DNA from: Alishewanella aestuarii B11
GTDB taxonomy: Bacteria > Pseudomonadota > Gammaproteobacteria > Enterobacterales > Alteromonadaceae
Assembly: GCF_000280055.1 (NCBI RefSeq)
Contig: NZ_ALAB01000010.1
Coordinates: forward strand, 124,001-188,000
Direction: 5' to 3'
Length of the DNA: 64,000 bases
Under the pieces are notes generated by a model. The model searched no databases, was not told the DNA's origin, and was given only the letters and a program-made list of their open reading frames with translations. Of the stretch, positions 35,615 to 44,913 are shown in pieces; position 1 is the first letter of the stretch, and every line of letters starts with the position of its first letter. A program made the position numbers and the translations under genes.

Positions 35615-36841
35615 TTAGTGTAATACCCGCGCTCTTAAGGTACCGGGAATGGCTTTTAGCTCATTCAGTGCCAGTTCGTGATCGGCCGAGTCAATATCAA
35701 TCACCACATAACCAATTTCCTGCACAGTTTGCAGGTACTGGCCGGAGATATTGATATTATGCCGGGCAAAGGCCTCGTTGATCTTGGTCAGCATACCCGG
35801 TTGGTTTTTGTGGATATGCAGCAGGCGTGAGCGGCCTTTATGCTCAGGCAGCGACACTTCCGGGAAATTCACCGCCGACAGGGTCGAGCCGTTATCACTG
35901 TATTTCACCAACTTACCGGCGACTTCAAAGCCGATATTCTCCTGCGCTTCCTGAGTCGAGCCACCGATATGCGGGGTTAAAATCACATTATCAAACTGGC
36001 GCAGTGGCGAGATAAATTCTTCGTCGTTGCCTTTAGGCTCCACCGGGAACACATCGATGGCGGCGCCGGCCAGCTTTTTGCTCTGTAGTGCGCTGGTCAG
36101 GGCATCGATGTCAACCACAGTGCCACGCGAGGCGTTGATCAGGATAGCACCGTGCTTCATCAGCTCCAGTTCGGCTTCGCCAATCATATTTTTGGTTTGC
36201 GGTGTTTCCGGCACATGCAGGCTGATCACATCGGATGTTTTCAGTAAGCTGCCTAAATCTACCTGTACCGCATTGCCCAGTACCAGCTTGTTTTCAATAT
36301 CGTAAAACTGCACCCGCATACCGATATTCTCAGCCATAATGCCAAGTTGGGTACCGATATGGCCATAGCCGATAATGCCGAGCGTTTTACCGCGTGCTTC
36401 AAAGGAGTTATCGGCGGTTTTTAACCACTCGCCACGATGAGCCGCGGCATTACGCTGCGGAATACCGCGCAGTAACATAATAATTTGTCCCAGCACCAGT
36501 TCAGCCACCGAGCGGGTATTAGAAAAGGGCGCATTAAACACCGGGATGGCGCGTCTTAACGCCGCGTCCAGATCCACCTGATTGGTACCGATACAGAAGC
36601 AGCCGATCGCCACCAGCTTGGATGCCGCTTCTAACACCTTGTCGGTAAGCTGGGTGCGTGAGCGAATGCCGATAAAGTGGGCATCTTTAATCCGCTCAAT
36701 CAACTCGTCTTCCGGCAGCGAGGTTTTCAGATACTCGATATTGCTGTAGCCGTGATCTTTAAAGGTTTGTACGGCACTCTGGTGCAGGCCTTCCAGCAGC
36801 AGGATCTTAATTTTGTCTTTTGCCAGCGAAAATTTTTCCAT
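35615..36841 (-). CDS. serA: D-3-phosphoglycerate dehydrogenase
   Basis: First enzyme of serine synthesis, oxidising 3-phosphoglycerate with NAD. The 408-residue protein has the NAD-binding motif LGIIGYGHIGTQLGI near 155-169, catalytic Arg in NASRGTVVD, Glu/His in the LTPHIGGSTQEAQEN block near 290, and a C-terminal ACT domain (HIHKNQPGMLTKINEAFA) for serine feedback. The ATG at 36841 matches the family N-terminus MEKFSLAKDKIK; a GTG six bases upstream is possible. It follows rpiA on the same strand, as in E. coli but in the same rather than opposite orientation. Confidence 0.97.
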   Translation of the reverse strand: MEKFSLAKDKIKILLLEGLHQSAVQTFKDHGYSNIEYLKTSLPEDELIERIKDAHFIGIRSRTQLTDKVLEAASKLVAIGCFCIGTNQVDLDAALRRAIPVFNAPFSNTRSVAELVLGQIIMLLRGIPQRNAAAHRGEWLKTADNSFEARGKTLGIIGYGHIGTQLGIMAENIGMRVQFYDIENKLVLGNAVQVDLGSLLKTSDVISLHVPETPQTKNMIGEAELELMKHGAILINASRGTVVDIDALTSALQSKKLAGAAIDVFPVEPKGNDEEFISPLRQFDNVILTPHIGGSTQEAQENIGFEVAGKLVKYSDNGSTLSAVNFPEVSLPEHKGRSRLLHIHKNQPGMLTKINEAFARHNINISGQYLQTVQEIGYVVIDIDSADHELALNELKAIPGTLRARVLH

Positions 36842-36946
36842 GGTCACTTCTCTTGTGCTTAATATAAATGCTGCCCGGTTGTCTTCACTGCCCCTTAAGC
36901 GGGGCTATTGTTATAAAAACAGTTCTATCAAAAGCTTTGTTTAGTG

Positions 36947-37603
36947 TTAGCGCAGTACCTGAGTACCCTCAGCGCTGCCCACCAAGACCAGATCGGCGGC
37001 GCGAGCGGCAAAGATGCCGTTGGTAACAACACCAACGATATTATTAATCTGCTGCTCCAGCGCTAACGGCTCGCTGATATGTAAACCGCGCACATCAATA
37101 ATCAGATTACCGTTATCGGTGACCACGCCTTCGCGTACTACCGGTTTACCACCCAGTTTTGCCAGCTCACGGCTAACATAGCTGCTGGCCATCGGGATCA
37201 CTTCAACCGGTAGCGGGAATTTGCCTAATACCTCAACCTGCTTGGTACTATCGACGATACAGATAAAGGTTTTGGCGACAGCGGCGACAATTTTTTCGCG
37301 GGTCAGGGCGGCACCACCGCCTTTAATCATTTGTTTAGCGGCGTTAATTTCGTCGGCGCCATCAACATAGACGCCAAAGCCGCTGATGCTGTTTAAATCC
37401 AGCACCGGAATGCCCAGTGCCTTTAAGCGGGCGGTAGATTGTTCAGAGCTGGAGACGGCACCGGCGATTTGATCTTTGATCTCGGCCAGAGCGTCAATAA
37501 AGTGGTTTACGGTAGAGCCGGTGCCGACACCGACAATGGTCTGTGGCTCGATATAGGCCACGGCGGCGCGGGCCGCGTTGCGTTTCATTTCATCTTGCGT
37601 CAT
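36947..37603 (-). CDS. rpiA: ribose-5-phosphate isomerase A
   Basis: Interconverts ribose-5-phosphate and ribulose-5-phosphate in the pentose phosphate pathway. The 218-residue protein (E. coli 219) shows [17 protein letters not shown] (phosphate binding), [20 protein letters not shown] with catalytic Asp and Lys, and ALTREKIVA with the Glu base. About 100 bases separate it from serA. Confidence 0.97.
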   Translation of the reverse strand: MTQDEMKRNAARAAVAYIEPQTIVGVGTGSTVNHFIDALAEIKDQIAGAVSSSEQSTARLKALGIPVLDLNSISGFGVYVDGADEINAAKQMIKGGGAALTREKIVAAVAKTFICIVDSTKQVEVLGKFPLPVEVIPMASSYVSRELAKLGGKPVVREGVVTDNGNLIIDVRGLHISEPLALEQQINNIVGVVTNGIFAARAADLVLVGSAEGTQVLR

Positions 37604-37702
37604 GGAGGGTTCGCTTTATGCGTTTAGCCATAAAGATGGATAGTATATCGGCTGCCAGAAAAAAAGACAGTGTTAGTTAGCGCGGATAATTTTCGGCAAA
37701 AA

Positions 37703-38287
37703 CTAGCGGCTAAAACGCAGCAGCCGGCTGCCGGTCGCTACCGCATGCAGCGGTTGATCCCAGGGCTCGATCGGTAACTGCGGCACTTGTTGGCAATCAT
37801 GCGCCAAACCGATGAGCCGGCAATGATGATTGGCGGCTAACTGCGACAGGGTACGGTCATAAAAACCTCCGCCCATGCCAAGGCGTTGCCCGAGATGATC
37901 GAACGCAACTAAAGGGGTAAAAATCAGATCCAACTGCTGCACCGGTATTAGCTCAGCGCAGTTTAGTTTCGGCTCTGGAATACCAAAGCGATTGGGTAAT
38001 AGCGGCGTAGTTGGCTGATAGTGCTGAAAAATCAGATAGCCGGCACAAAACGGATGCAAAATAGGTAGGTAGAGGGTTTTGCCGGCCTGCCATAAGGCCT
38101 GGATTAGCGGCGTGGTATCAATCTCGCTGTCATTACTCAGATAGAGTGCGATATGTTGCGCCGCTAATACCTCAGCACAGGGGAGCAGTTGCCGCACTAA
38201 TCCGATAGCTGCGTCCTGCTGCGCCTGAGCGCTCAGCTGTTGCCGCCGGTTACGGATTTCAGTTCGCAGTTGTGCCCGATTTAGCAA
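37703..38287 (-). CDS. fau: 5-formyltetrahydrofolate cyclo-ligase
   Basis: Converts 5-formyl-THF to 5,10-methenyl-THF. The 194-residue protein has NDSEIDTTPLIQALWQAGK, YLPILHPF and the signature VAFDHLGQRLGMGGGFYDRT. The frame continues upstream through the 6S RNA gene, but the similarity to fau (ygfA) begins at the TTG at 38287, which has AAGG eight bases upstream, so TTG is chosen. As in E. coli it lies just downstream of 6S RNA on the same strand and is probably co-transcribed. Confidence 0.9.
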   Translation of the reverse strand: MLNRAQLRTEIRNRRQQLSAQAQQDAAIGLVRQLLPCAEVLAAQHIALYLSNDSEIDTTPLIQALWQAGKTLYLPILHPFCAGYLIFQHYQPTTPLLPNRFGIPEPKLNCAELIPVQQLDLIFTPLVAFDHLGQRLGMGGGFYDRTLSQLAANHHCRLIGLAHDCQQVPQLPIEPWDQPLHAVATGSRLLRFSR

Positions 38288-38321
38288 TTCAGAACCCTTG
38301 CTGTCAGGAAGAAGAGAAAGT

Positions 38322-38453
38322 GCAGAAGTGTTCTCCGAAGTTGCCGTGCCCTGTATCAGCCCTTGAACCCAAGGTTCAAGGCGGAACGCCAATGGCCACC
38401 GTAGGCTTCCCGGTACTAGCCGGGCCTGCACAAAAGCGACGCAGAAACATCCC
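38322..38453 (-). ncRNA. ssrS: 6S RNA
   Basis: On the minus strand CGCCTTGAACC...GGGTTCAAGGG (near 38352-38377) is the diagnostic 6S block (E. coli ACCTTGAACCAAGGGTTCAA). It is followed by a GC-rich side and TTCGGAGAACA, and preceded by GGGATGTTTCTGCG; the ends TGTTT and GAGAACA can form the closing stem. 6S mimics an open promoter and sequesters sigma-70 RNA polymerase in stationary phase. Identity is supported by position directly before fau. Ends are estimated to within about 15 bases. Confidence 0.85.
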
Positions 38454-38651
38454 TTAATAAAACAATTATCGGCTCAGGGACATCGACAAAACACGAACAA
38501 CCCAGAGAACGCCCTCAGTATAACACTGCTTTTACGCCGTTGAGAACAAAGCCCGGCAAAAAGCGGCTAACTGCTGCTTGTTTAGGCACAGGTTGGCGTT
38601 GCCCTAGAGCAGTGGTAGCATAAGCACAGAAAAGAAACTGAGGGGCAAGAT

Positions 38652-39233
38652 ATGCCATTATCACTGGTACAAAGCTATGAGCGCTGGAGCGCAGCCCTGG
38701 ATGCAGCCTATGTGATGGCTTCTGCCGCAGAATTGCATGGTTTAATCAGTGGCCTGCTTTGCGGCGGTATGCCAGCCGATGCCAGCGAGTTTTTGCCGGT
38801 GCTGCACGACTTTTTAAATGACGGTCAGGCCTTGCCTCAGGCGCTAAAAACCGACGTGCAGCAGCTGATCAGCAATACCTCCCAAAGCCTGAGTGCTGCC
38901 GACTATGATTTCGCGCTGTTGCTGCCGCATGACGATGATGCACTGATCGAGCGGCTGGAAGCGATGGTGGAGTGGGCACAAGCGTTTTTAGTCGGTTTCT
39001 CGGTGCAGCAAACCGATTTATCGTTATTAAGCGAAGAAGTGCGCGAAGCGATTAATCAGCTCAGCGAAGTCACCAAGGTTGACCTTAGTACGCAAGACGA
39101 TGCCAGCGCCGAAGAAAACGAAGAAGCCTATTTCCTGGTACTGGAGCATATCCGGCTGATGGTGTTTAGTTGCTACAACGAAGTCGGGCAGCGGCCGGCG
39201 GTAAAGGGCCCGTTAAATAAAACCTTACATTAA
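38652..39233 (+). CDS. ygfB: YgfB/UPF0149 family protein
   Basis: A 193-residue acidic helical protein, with the family's ELHGLISGLLCGGMP near 27-41, WAQAFLVGFS near 110 and the C-terminal EENEEAYFLVLEHIRLMVF. In Pseudomonas YgfB affects beta-lactamase regulation; the enteric function is open. First gene of ygfB-pepP-ubiH-ubiI. In E. coli zapA lies between ygfB and 6S RNA; the 200 bases here contain no zapA. Confidence 0.93.
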   Translation: MPLSLVQSYERWSAALDAAYVMASAAELHGLISGLLCGGMPADASEFLPVLHDFLNDGQALPQALKTDVQQLISNTSQSLSAADYDFALLLPHDDDALIERLEAMVEWAQAFLVGFSVQQTDLSLLSEEVREAINQLSEVTKVDLSTQDDASAEENEEAYFLVLEHIRLMVFSCYNEVGQRPAVKGPLNKTLH

Positions 39234-39241
39234 GGTCTGCT

Positions 39242-40549
39242 ATGCAAATCGAAGTCTATCAGCAGCGGCGTCAGCAACTGCTGGCGCAACTGCCAGAGCG
39301 CTCTGTGGTATTACTGAGTGCGGCCGCCGAGCAAACCCGCAGCCGCGATACCGAATATCCGTTTCGCCAGCACAGTGACTTTTGGTATTACACCGGCTTT
39401 AACGAGCCCGATGCCTTACTGATCTTAACTAAAACCGCCGCGGGCGAGTGTCGCAGCTTGTTGCTATGCCGTGACAAAGACCCTTTTGCCGAAATGTGGC
39501 AGGGCCGGCGGCTGGGGCCAGCTGCGGCCCTGACTACCCTGGGCTTAAATGCGGTTAGTCTAAGTGAACGTAGCGCCAGCTTGCAGCAGGCATTAAATGG
39601 TATGCAAGCGGTGTATCTGAATTTAGGTGATGAACCGGCATTGCAGCAGGAAGTGCTGACCATTATGCAGGGGCTCAGACAGCGTGAAAAACGCGGTGAC
39701 CAGGCGCCGGTGGCGCTGATGGACCTTAGGCCTTATAGCAGCGAACAACGGCTGATAAAAAGTGCCGACGAAATTGCGATAATGCGTCGCGCCGGCCAAA
39801 TCAGCACTCAGGCCCATCATCGCGCCATGCGCTTTTGCCATGCCGGCGGCTGGGAATATCAGTTAGAAGCCGAGATCCTGCATGAATTTGCGCTGCATGG
39901 TGCCCGTTTCGCTGCCTATAACACCATAGTCGGCAGTGGCGACAACGGCTGTATTTTGCATTACACCGAAAATAGCAGCCAGCTGACTGACGGCGAGCTG
40001 GTATTAATTGATGCCGGCTGCGAGTTACAGGGCTATGCCGCTGATATTAGCCGCACCTTCCCGGTAAATGGCCGTTTTACCCCGGAGCAGGCGGCGCTGT
40101 ATCAGCTGGTATTAGACGCCCAGCTTTGCTGTATCGCCGCGGTTAAACCCGGTTGCACCTTTGCACAGTTAAATGCCATTGCCGAGCAGGTGCTGACCAA
40201 AGGGTTGCTGGAATTAGGTATTTTGCACGGCGATTTGACCGAGCTCATAACCAGTAAAGCCTGTAAGCAGTATTTTATGCATGGTATAGGCCATTGGCTG
40301 GGGCTGGACGTACATGATGTCGGCGCCTATAAGGTCGCTGGTGACGATCGGCCGTTTCAACCCGGCATGGTGCTGACGATTGAACCCGGCCTGTATATCG
40401 CACCGGGTAGCGAGGCCGCCGAAAAATGGTGGGGCCTGGCAATCCGGATCGAAGATAATATTCTGGTGACCGCGGACGGCCATGACAACCTGACTACTGG
40501 CTGTGTCAAAACCCTGGCGGAAGTAGAAGCCCTGATGGCCAATCGCTAG
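39242..40549 (+). CDS. pepP: Xaa-Pro aminopeptidase
   Basis: Removes N-terminal residues preceding proline; a dimetal pita-bread metallopeptidase. The 435 residues (E. coli 441) include an N-terminal creatinase-like domain (PFRQHSDFWYYTGF) and the metal ligands: Asp in VLIDAGCELQGYAADISRT, His in HGIGHWLGLDVHDVG, Glu in LTIEPGLYI and Glu in AIRIEDNILV. It starts nine bases after ygfB. Confidence 0.97.
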   Translation: MQIEVYQQRRQQLLAQLPERSVVLLSAAAEQTRSRDTEYPFRQHSDFWYYTGFNEPDALLILTKTAAGECRSLLLCRDKDPFAEMWQGRRLGPAAALTTLGLNAVSLSERSASLQQALNGMQAVYLNLGDEPALQQEVLTIMQGLRQREKRGDQAPVALMDLRPYSSEQRLIKSADEIAIMRRAGQISTQAHHRAMRFCHAGGWEYQLEAEILHEFALHGARFAAYNTIVGSGDNGCILHYTENSSQLTDGELVLIDAGCELQGYAADISRTFPVNGRFTPEQAALYQLVLDAQLCCIAAVKPGCTFAQLNAIAEQVLTKGLLELGILHGDLTELITSKACKQYFMHGIGHWLGLDVHDVGAYKVAGDDRPFQPGMVLTIEPGLYIAPGSEAAEKWWGLAIRIEDNILVTADGHDNLTTGCVKTLAEVEALMANR

Positions 40550-40606
40550 CCTGACGCTCTGACAGTAATCAGTAACAGCATAAATACACAACAAATAAGG
40601 TAAGCC

Positions 40607-41815
40607 GTGCAAGTAACAAGCACTACCACAGTCGATTTTGATCTGGTGATTGCCGGTGGTGGCATGGCCGGCTCGATGCTGGCGCTGGCATTATTACGCC
40701 AGGCGCCGGCATTAAAGGTTGCCATTATCGAGCAGGCTGAAACGCCGGTATCCAAAGCCAGTTTTGATAGCCGCAGTATTGCGCTGGCGGCGGCCAGTGT
40801 CGAATTATTACAACGCTGGCAACTCTGGCCACAACTGACCCAGCAGGCCTGCCCAATCAAAACCATAGCGGTGTCCGATCGTGGCCATTTTGGCAAAACC
40901 TGGCTTAGTGCCGACGAATACCGTTTGCCCGCCCTGGGGCAGGTGATCGAAGTCGAGCATATTGGTGCCGCGCTGTATCAGGCGTTAGCGGAACATCCGA
41001 ATTTAAGCCGGCTACAGCCGCGCAGCATCGCCGCCATCGACAAACAGCAAGCTTGGCAACAGCTAACCTTAGATGACGGCAAGAGTGTGAGTACCCGCTT
41101 ACTGGTGATCGCCGAAGGCGGTGCTTCCAATACCCGGCAGCTGGCCGGTTTTAGTTTAACGGAGCAGCCTTATCCGCAAGCGGCCATTATCGCCAATCTG
41201 GCGCTCAGCAGTGCGCATCAGTATAAGGCGTTCGAGCGCTTTACCGAGCATGGCCCTATTGCTTTATTACCGCTGACCCAAAACCGCTATTCGCTGGTCT
41301 GGACGGTGCCGCCGGAGCAGGTGCCGCTGTTACTGGCACTCAGTGACAACGAATTTCTAGCGCAAATTCAACAGGCATTTGGTTATCGGGCCGGCGTCTT
41401 TACGGCAGTGGGCAGCCGCGCCGCTTACCCGCTGGTGTTAAAGCAAAGCCAGCAGGTAGTGAATCACCGCACCGCACTGTTAGGTAACAGCTTACATAAC
41501 CTGCACCCTATTGCCGGCCAGGGCTTTAATCTGGCACTGCGAGATATTGCCTGTTTAAGCCAGCTGCTGGCAGAACAAGGTTTAGCCGATGCCGGTGGCT
41601 ATGCGCTGCTGCGTGCCTATCAGCAGCAACGCCAGGCCGATATGCAGCAGGTGATTTGGCTGACCGACGCCTTAGTGCGCACCTTTTCTAACCGCTCACG
41701 CCTGGTGGCGCTGGCGCGTAATCTTGGCCTGACGGCGATGCTGCTGTGCGATCCGCTTAAGACGCCACTCGCGCGGCAAACTATGGGTTATGGAACTCTT
41801 TATGCAAAATCTTGA
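40607..41815 (+). CDS. ubiH: 2-octaprenyl-6-methoxyphenol hydroxylase
   Basis: Flavin monooxygenase of ubiquinone synthesis. The 402-residue product has the FAD-binding GxGxxG-type motif VIAGGGMAGSMLALAL at 12-27, the GD-like block and LHPIAGQGFNLALRDIACL near 300. It starts with GTG at 40607 preceded by AAGG. The next gene's start overlaps its end, so UbiH and UbiI are coupled. The pair and pepP order distinguish it from UbiI. Confidence 0.93.
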   Translation: MQVTSTTTVDFDLVIAGGGMAGSMLALALLRQAPALKVAIIEQAETPVSKASFDSRSIALAAASVELLQRWQLWPQLTQQACPIKTIAVSDRGHFGKTWLSADEYRLPALGQVIEVEHIGAALYQALAEHPNLSRLQPRSIAAIDKQQAWQQLTLDDGKSVSTRLLVIAEGGASNTRQLAGFSLTEQPYPQAAIIANLALSSAHQYKAFERFTEHGPIALLPLTQNRYSLVWTVPPEQVPLLLALSDNEFLAQIQQAFGYRAGVFTAVGSRAAYPLVLKQSQQVVNHRTALLGNSLHNLHPIAGQGFNLALRDIACLSQLLAEQGLADAGGYALLRAYQQQRQADMQQVIWLTDALVRTFSNRSRLVALARNLGLTAMLLCDPLKTPLARQTMGYGTLYAKS

Positions 41816-43001
41816 TGTCACCATTGTTGGCGCCGGTAGTGCCGGCTTAACCCTGGCGCTGTTATTGGCAGAGCAGGGTTTAAAGGTGGCGCTGGTGGAA
41901 AAGGGCGCCGAGCCACTGCCGGTAACCCCTGCTTATCTGCGGGTGAGCGCCCTTAATCCGGCTTCACAACGGGTGCTGGCCCATTTAGGTGTGTGGGATG
42001 GCATAGCCGCGCAGGCTGCTGCGTATCAGCACATGCAGGTGTGGGATGCCGACAGCTTTGGCCGCATTCATTTTGCCGCCGAGCCACCACAGCCGGCCGA
42101 TTTAGGCTGGATCTGCGATAACGAAGCGATTCGCCAGCAGCTGTATCAAAAAGTACAGCAACAGCCGGCGATCCGCTGTTATTTTGGTGCCCAAATTCAG
42201 CAGTTAGTGCAATCGGAACGAGAGGTGCTGCTGCAACTGAGCAGCGGTGAGATCTTACTCAGCGAATTACTGGTTGGCGCCGATGGCGTGAATTCATATG
42301 TACGGCAACAACTACAGTTACCCCTGACACACTGGGACTATCAGCAGGATGCGATAGTGGCGGTGATCCACTGCGACGAGCCACATCAGGCGACGGCGCG
42401 GCAGGTGTTTTTACCGACCGGGCCGCTGGCGCTGCTGCCGCTGCCGGATCCTAAGCATTGCTCTATTGTCTGGAGTGCTGAAACCAGCCGAGCCAGCGAA
42501 CTGATGGCGCTGGATGATGCTGCCTTTACGCGCGCCCTAACCGCCGCCAGCCAAAGTGTCTTGGGTTGTTTAACGCTGACAACAGCGCGCAGCGTGCATC
42601 CGCTACGGATGCGTTATGCCAGTGACTGGGTACGTGGCCGTGTGGTGCTGGTGGCCGATGCGGCGCATAGTATTCATCCGTTGGCCGGGCAGGGCATGAA
42701 TCTGGGTTTAATGGATGTGACTGCCTTGGCCGAATTGTTAGGCAAGCAACAGCAGGCGGGCAAGCCGCTATTTGCCCCCCGCGTGTTACAGGCGTATCAG
42801 CGTTGGCGTAAGGCCGAAGCGCAAAGCATGATCGCGGCGATGGAAGCTTTCAAACGTGGTTTTAGTAATGAGCAGCCGGCATTAAAATTTTTGCGCGGCG
42901 CAGGTTTGCTGCTGGCCGATAAACTGCCTTTTGTTAAACAGCAGCTGATGGCACAGGCGCTGGGTAATAGCGGTGATTTACCGGCTTTAGCCAAACCATA
43001 G
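41802..43001 (+). CDS. ubiI: FAD-dependent 2-octaprenylphenol hydroxylase
   Basis: C5-hydroxylase of aerobic ubiquinone synthesis, formerly visC. From ATG 41802 (MQNLDVTIVGAGSAGLTLAL) about 399 residues; an in-frame ATG 12 bases upstream is the alternative. FAD motif at 7-22, VLVADAAHSIHPLAGQGMNL near 285. The N-terminus at 41802 aligns with E. coli VisC, and GGA lies eight bases before it. Last gene of the ygfB-pepP-ubiH-ubiI run. Confidence 0.93.
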   Translation: MQNLDVTIVGAGSAGLTLALLLAEQGLKVALVEKGAEPLPVTPAYLRVSALNPASQRVLAHLGVWDGIAAQAAAYQHMQVWDADSFGRIHFAAEPPQPADLGWICDNEAIRQQLYQKVQQQPAIRCYFGAQIQQLVQSEREVLLQLSSGEILLSELLVGADGVNSYVRQQLQLPLTHWDYQQDAIVAVIHCDEPHQATARQVFLPTGPLALLPLPDPKHCSIVWSAETSRASELMALDDAAFTRALTAASQSVLGCLTLTTARSVHPLRMRYASDWVRGRVVLVADAAHSIHPLAGQGMNLGLMDVTALAELLGKQQQAGKPLFAPRVLQAYQRWRKAEAQSMIAAMEAFKRGFSNEQPALKFLRGAGLLLADKLPFVKQQLMAQALGNSGDLPALAKP

Positions 43002-43110
43002 CTGTAGCAATTATTGCTGTCATAAATTTGCCTTAGTTTTTTTGGTAACCCCGGCTGTCGCATTACAAAAAGTAATCCAAATTGGGCTGTTTGCTGGCGG
43101 GGGTATCGGG

Positions 43111-43116
43111 TATAAT
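43111..43116 (+). promoter_or_regulatory. possible -10 box of the gcv operon
   Basis: TATAAT at 43111 within GGGTATAATCG, about 120 bases before gcvT. No convincing -35 at 16-18 bases (TGTTTG is poor). A second TATAAT at 43212 lies too close to the start codon to be certain. Confidence 0.3.
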
Positions 43117-43232
43117 CGAGCAGTATTTTTTAGTCAGACTGGTAGCAATATTGCGTAATAGGCTGATAACAAAGGTTTATTTGCCAAGCTCAATATTAAG
43201 CTGCCGGCCCGTATAATAAACAGGAAAAAATA

Positions 43233-44312
43233 ATGGCTCAAAAAACCGTGTTACACGCCAGTCATCTGGCTGCTGGTGCGAAAATGGTCGATTTCTTCGG
43301 CTGGGAAATGCCAATTAACTATGGCTCTCAAATTGAAGAACACCACGCCGTCCGTCAGGATGCCGGCATGTTCGATGTGTCGCATATGACCATTGTTGAT
43401 TTAACCGGTGCCAATACCCGTAACTTCCTGCGTTATTTATTAGCCAACGACGTTGTCAAACTCACCACCCTCGGCAAAGCCCTGTACAGCGGCATGTTAA
43501 ACAGCGCCGGCGGTGTGATTGATGATTTAATCGTGTACTTCCTGCAAGAAGATTTCTTCCGTTTAGTGGTGAACTCTGCCACCCGCGAAAAAGACTTAGC
43601 CCATATCAACGCCGAAGCTAAAGCCTTTAATGTCACCGTAACCGAGCGTCCGGAATTTGCGATGATTGCCGTGCAGGGCCCGAATGCCAAAGCCAAGGTG
43701 GCAACCTTATTAACGGCCGGGCAGCAAGCTGCCGTCGCTGGTATGAAGCCGTTTTTTGGTGTGCAGGCGGGTGACTTATTTATCGCTACCACCGGTTATA
43801 CCGGTGAAGACGGTTATGAAATTGCGCTGCCAAACGAGCAGGCGGCAGACTTCTGGCAACAGCTGTTAAATGCCGGCGTAAAACCCTGTGGTTTAGGCGC
43901 CCGCGACACTCTGCGCTTAGAAGCCGGTATGAACCTGTACGGTCAGGATATGGACGAAAGCGTATCACCACTGGCAGCCAATATGGGCTGGACCATTGCC
44001 TGGGAGCCTAGCGACCGTAACTTTATTGGCCGCACCGCGCTGGAGCAGGCCAAAGCCGCCGGTACCGCTAAGCTGGTGGGTTTGGTGATGGAGCAAAAAG
44101 GGGTATTGCGCCATGGCCAGAAAGTGATTACTGCTGCCGGTGAAGGTGAAATTACCTCTGGTACTTTCTCGCCGACGCTGGGCTTTAGCATAGCGCTGGC
44201 GCGGGTACCTGCTGCGACCGGCGATACCGCAGAAGTGGATATTCGCGGTAAACTGGTGCCGGTAAAAGTAGTAAAACCGGCCTTTGTGCGCATGGGTAAA
44301 AAACTGGTCTAA
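43233..44312 (+). CDS. gcvT: glycine cleavage system T protein (aminomethyltransferase)
   Basis: Transfers the methylene group from aminomethyl-lipoyl-GcvH to tetrahydrofolate, releasing ammonia. The 359 residues (E. coli 364) include [15 protein letters not shown], the folate-binding [12 protein letters not shown], and [27 protein letters not shown] lies 6-12 bases before the ATG. First gene of gcvTHP. I see no glycine riboswitch in the leader. Confidence 0.98.
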   Translation: MAQKTVLHASHLAAGAKMVDFFGWEMPINYGSQIEEHHAVRQDAGMFDVSHMTIVDLTGANTRNFLRYLLANDVVKLTTLGKALYSGMLNSAGGVIDDLIVYFLQEDFFRLVVNSATREKDLAHINAEAKAFNVTVTERPEFAMIAVQGPNAKAKVATLLTAGQQAAVAGMKPFFGVQAGDLFIATTGYTGEDGYEIALPNEQAADFWQQLLNAGVKPCGLGARDTLRLEAGMNLYGQDMDESVSPLAANMGWTIAWEPSDRNFIGRTALEQAKAAGTAKLVGLVMEQKGVLRHGQKVITAAGEGEITSGTFSPTLGFSIALARVPAATGDTAEVDIRGKLVPVKVVKPAFVRMGKKLV

Positions 44313-44348
44313 GCTTTATAGCTGGCCAAAAATAATACAATAACGATG

Positions 44349-44406
44349 CCGGCCTGCTGCCGGAAAGACCAGAGAGGCTTCACCTGGTCGTGCCTGTGCT
44401 AACAGG
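44349..44406 (+). promoter_or_regulatory. three hairpins in the gcvT-gcvH spacer
   Basis: CCGGC/GCCGG (44349-44363), GACCAG/CTGGTC (44367-44389) and CCTGT/ACAGG (44393-44406) follow each other in the 132-base spacer. There is no T run, so they look like mRNA structure or processing sites rather than a terminator. Confidence 0.45.
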
Positions 44407-44444
44407 GCGGCAGGTGGCAAGAACACACAGCTAAGGAACTTACA

Positions 44445-44834
44445 ATGAGCAACATTCCTGCAAACTTAAAATACGCATCCAGCCACGAATGGCTGCGCGC
44501 TGAAGGCGATGGCATTTACACCGTTGGTATTACTGAGCACGCTCAGGAATTACTGGGGGATATGGTATTCGTTGAATTACCAGAAGTTGGTGAGTCTGTA
44601 GCGCAAGGTGATGATGTTGCCGTGGCTGAGTCAGTGAAAGCGGCATCAGATATTTATGCGCCGGTTTCAGGTGAAATCGTGGCGGTAAACGATGCCCTGA
44701 GCGACTCGCCAGAGCTGGTAAACAGCAGCCCATACGAAGATGGCTGGATGTTTAAGATTAAGATCGCAGACGAAGCCGAGCTTGGCAGTCTGTTAGACGC
44801 CGCCGGTTATCAGAGCGCGATTGACGAAGCTTAA
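44445..44834 (+). CDS. gcvH: glycine cleavage system H protein
   Basis: Lipoyl carrier that shuttles the aminomethyl group between GcvP and GcvT. The 129 residues match E. coli (129). The lipoylated lysine is in [20 protein letters not shown], near residue 65. AAGGAAC precedes the ATG. A hairpin lies between it and gcvP. Confidence 0.98.
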   Translation: MSNIPANLKYASSHEWLRAEGDGIYTVGITEHAQELLGDMVFVELPEVGESVAQGDDVAVAESVKAASDIYAPVSGEIVAVNDALSDSPELVNSSPYEDGWMFKIKIADEAELGSLLDAAGYQSAIDEA

Positions 44835-44858
44835 TATTACGGCAGATCCTGCCACCCT

Positions 44859-44884
44859 AAAGCCCCGTAGATAACGGGGCTTTA
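44859..44884 (+). terminator. hairpin between gcvH and gcvP
   Basis: AAAGCCCCG (44859-44867) pairs with CGGGGCTTT (44875-44883). The T tail is short, so it probably reduces rather than abolishes read-through into gcvP, which would set a lower level of the large P protein. Confidence 0.65.
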
Positions 44885-44913
44885 TGTTAGAAAGCACTAC
44901 CAGGATAATGAGC

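Noticed and set aside
38288-38431. N-terminal extension of fau
   Set aside because: The extra codons cover the 6S RNA gene; the ribosome site and family alignment place the start at 38287.
43002-43232. Glycine riboswitch upstream of gcvT
   Set aside because: No tandem aptamer motif or conserved GGAGAG/CACCGAAGG-type core could be found.
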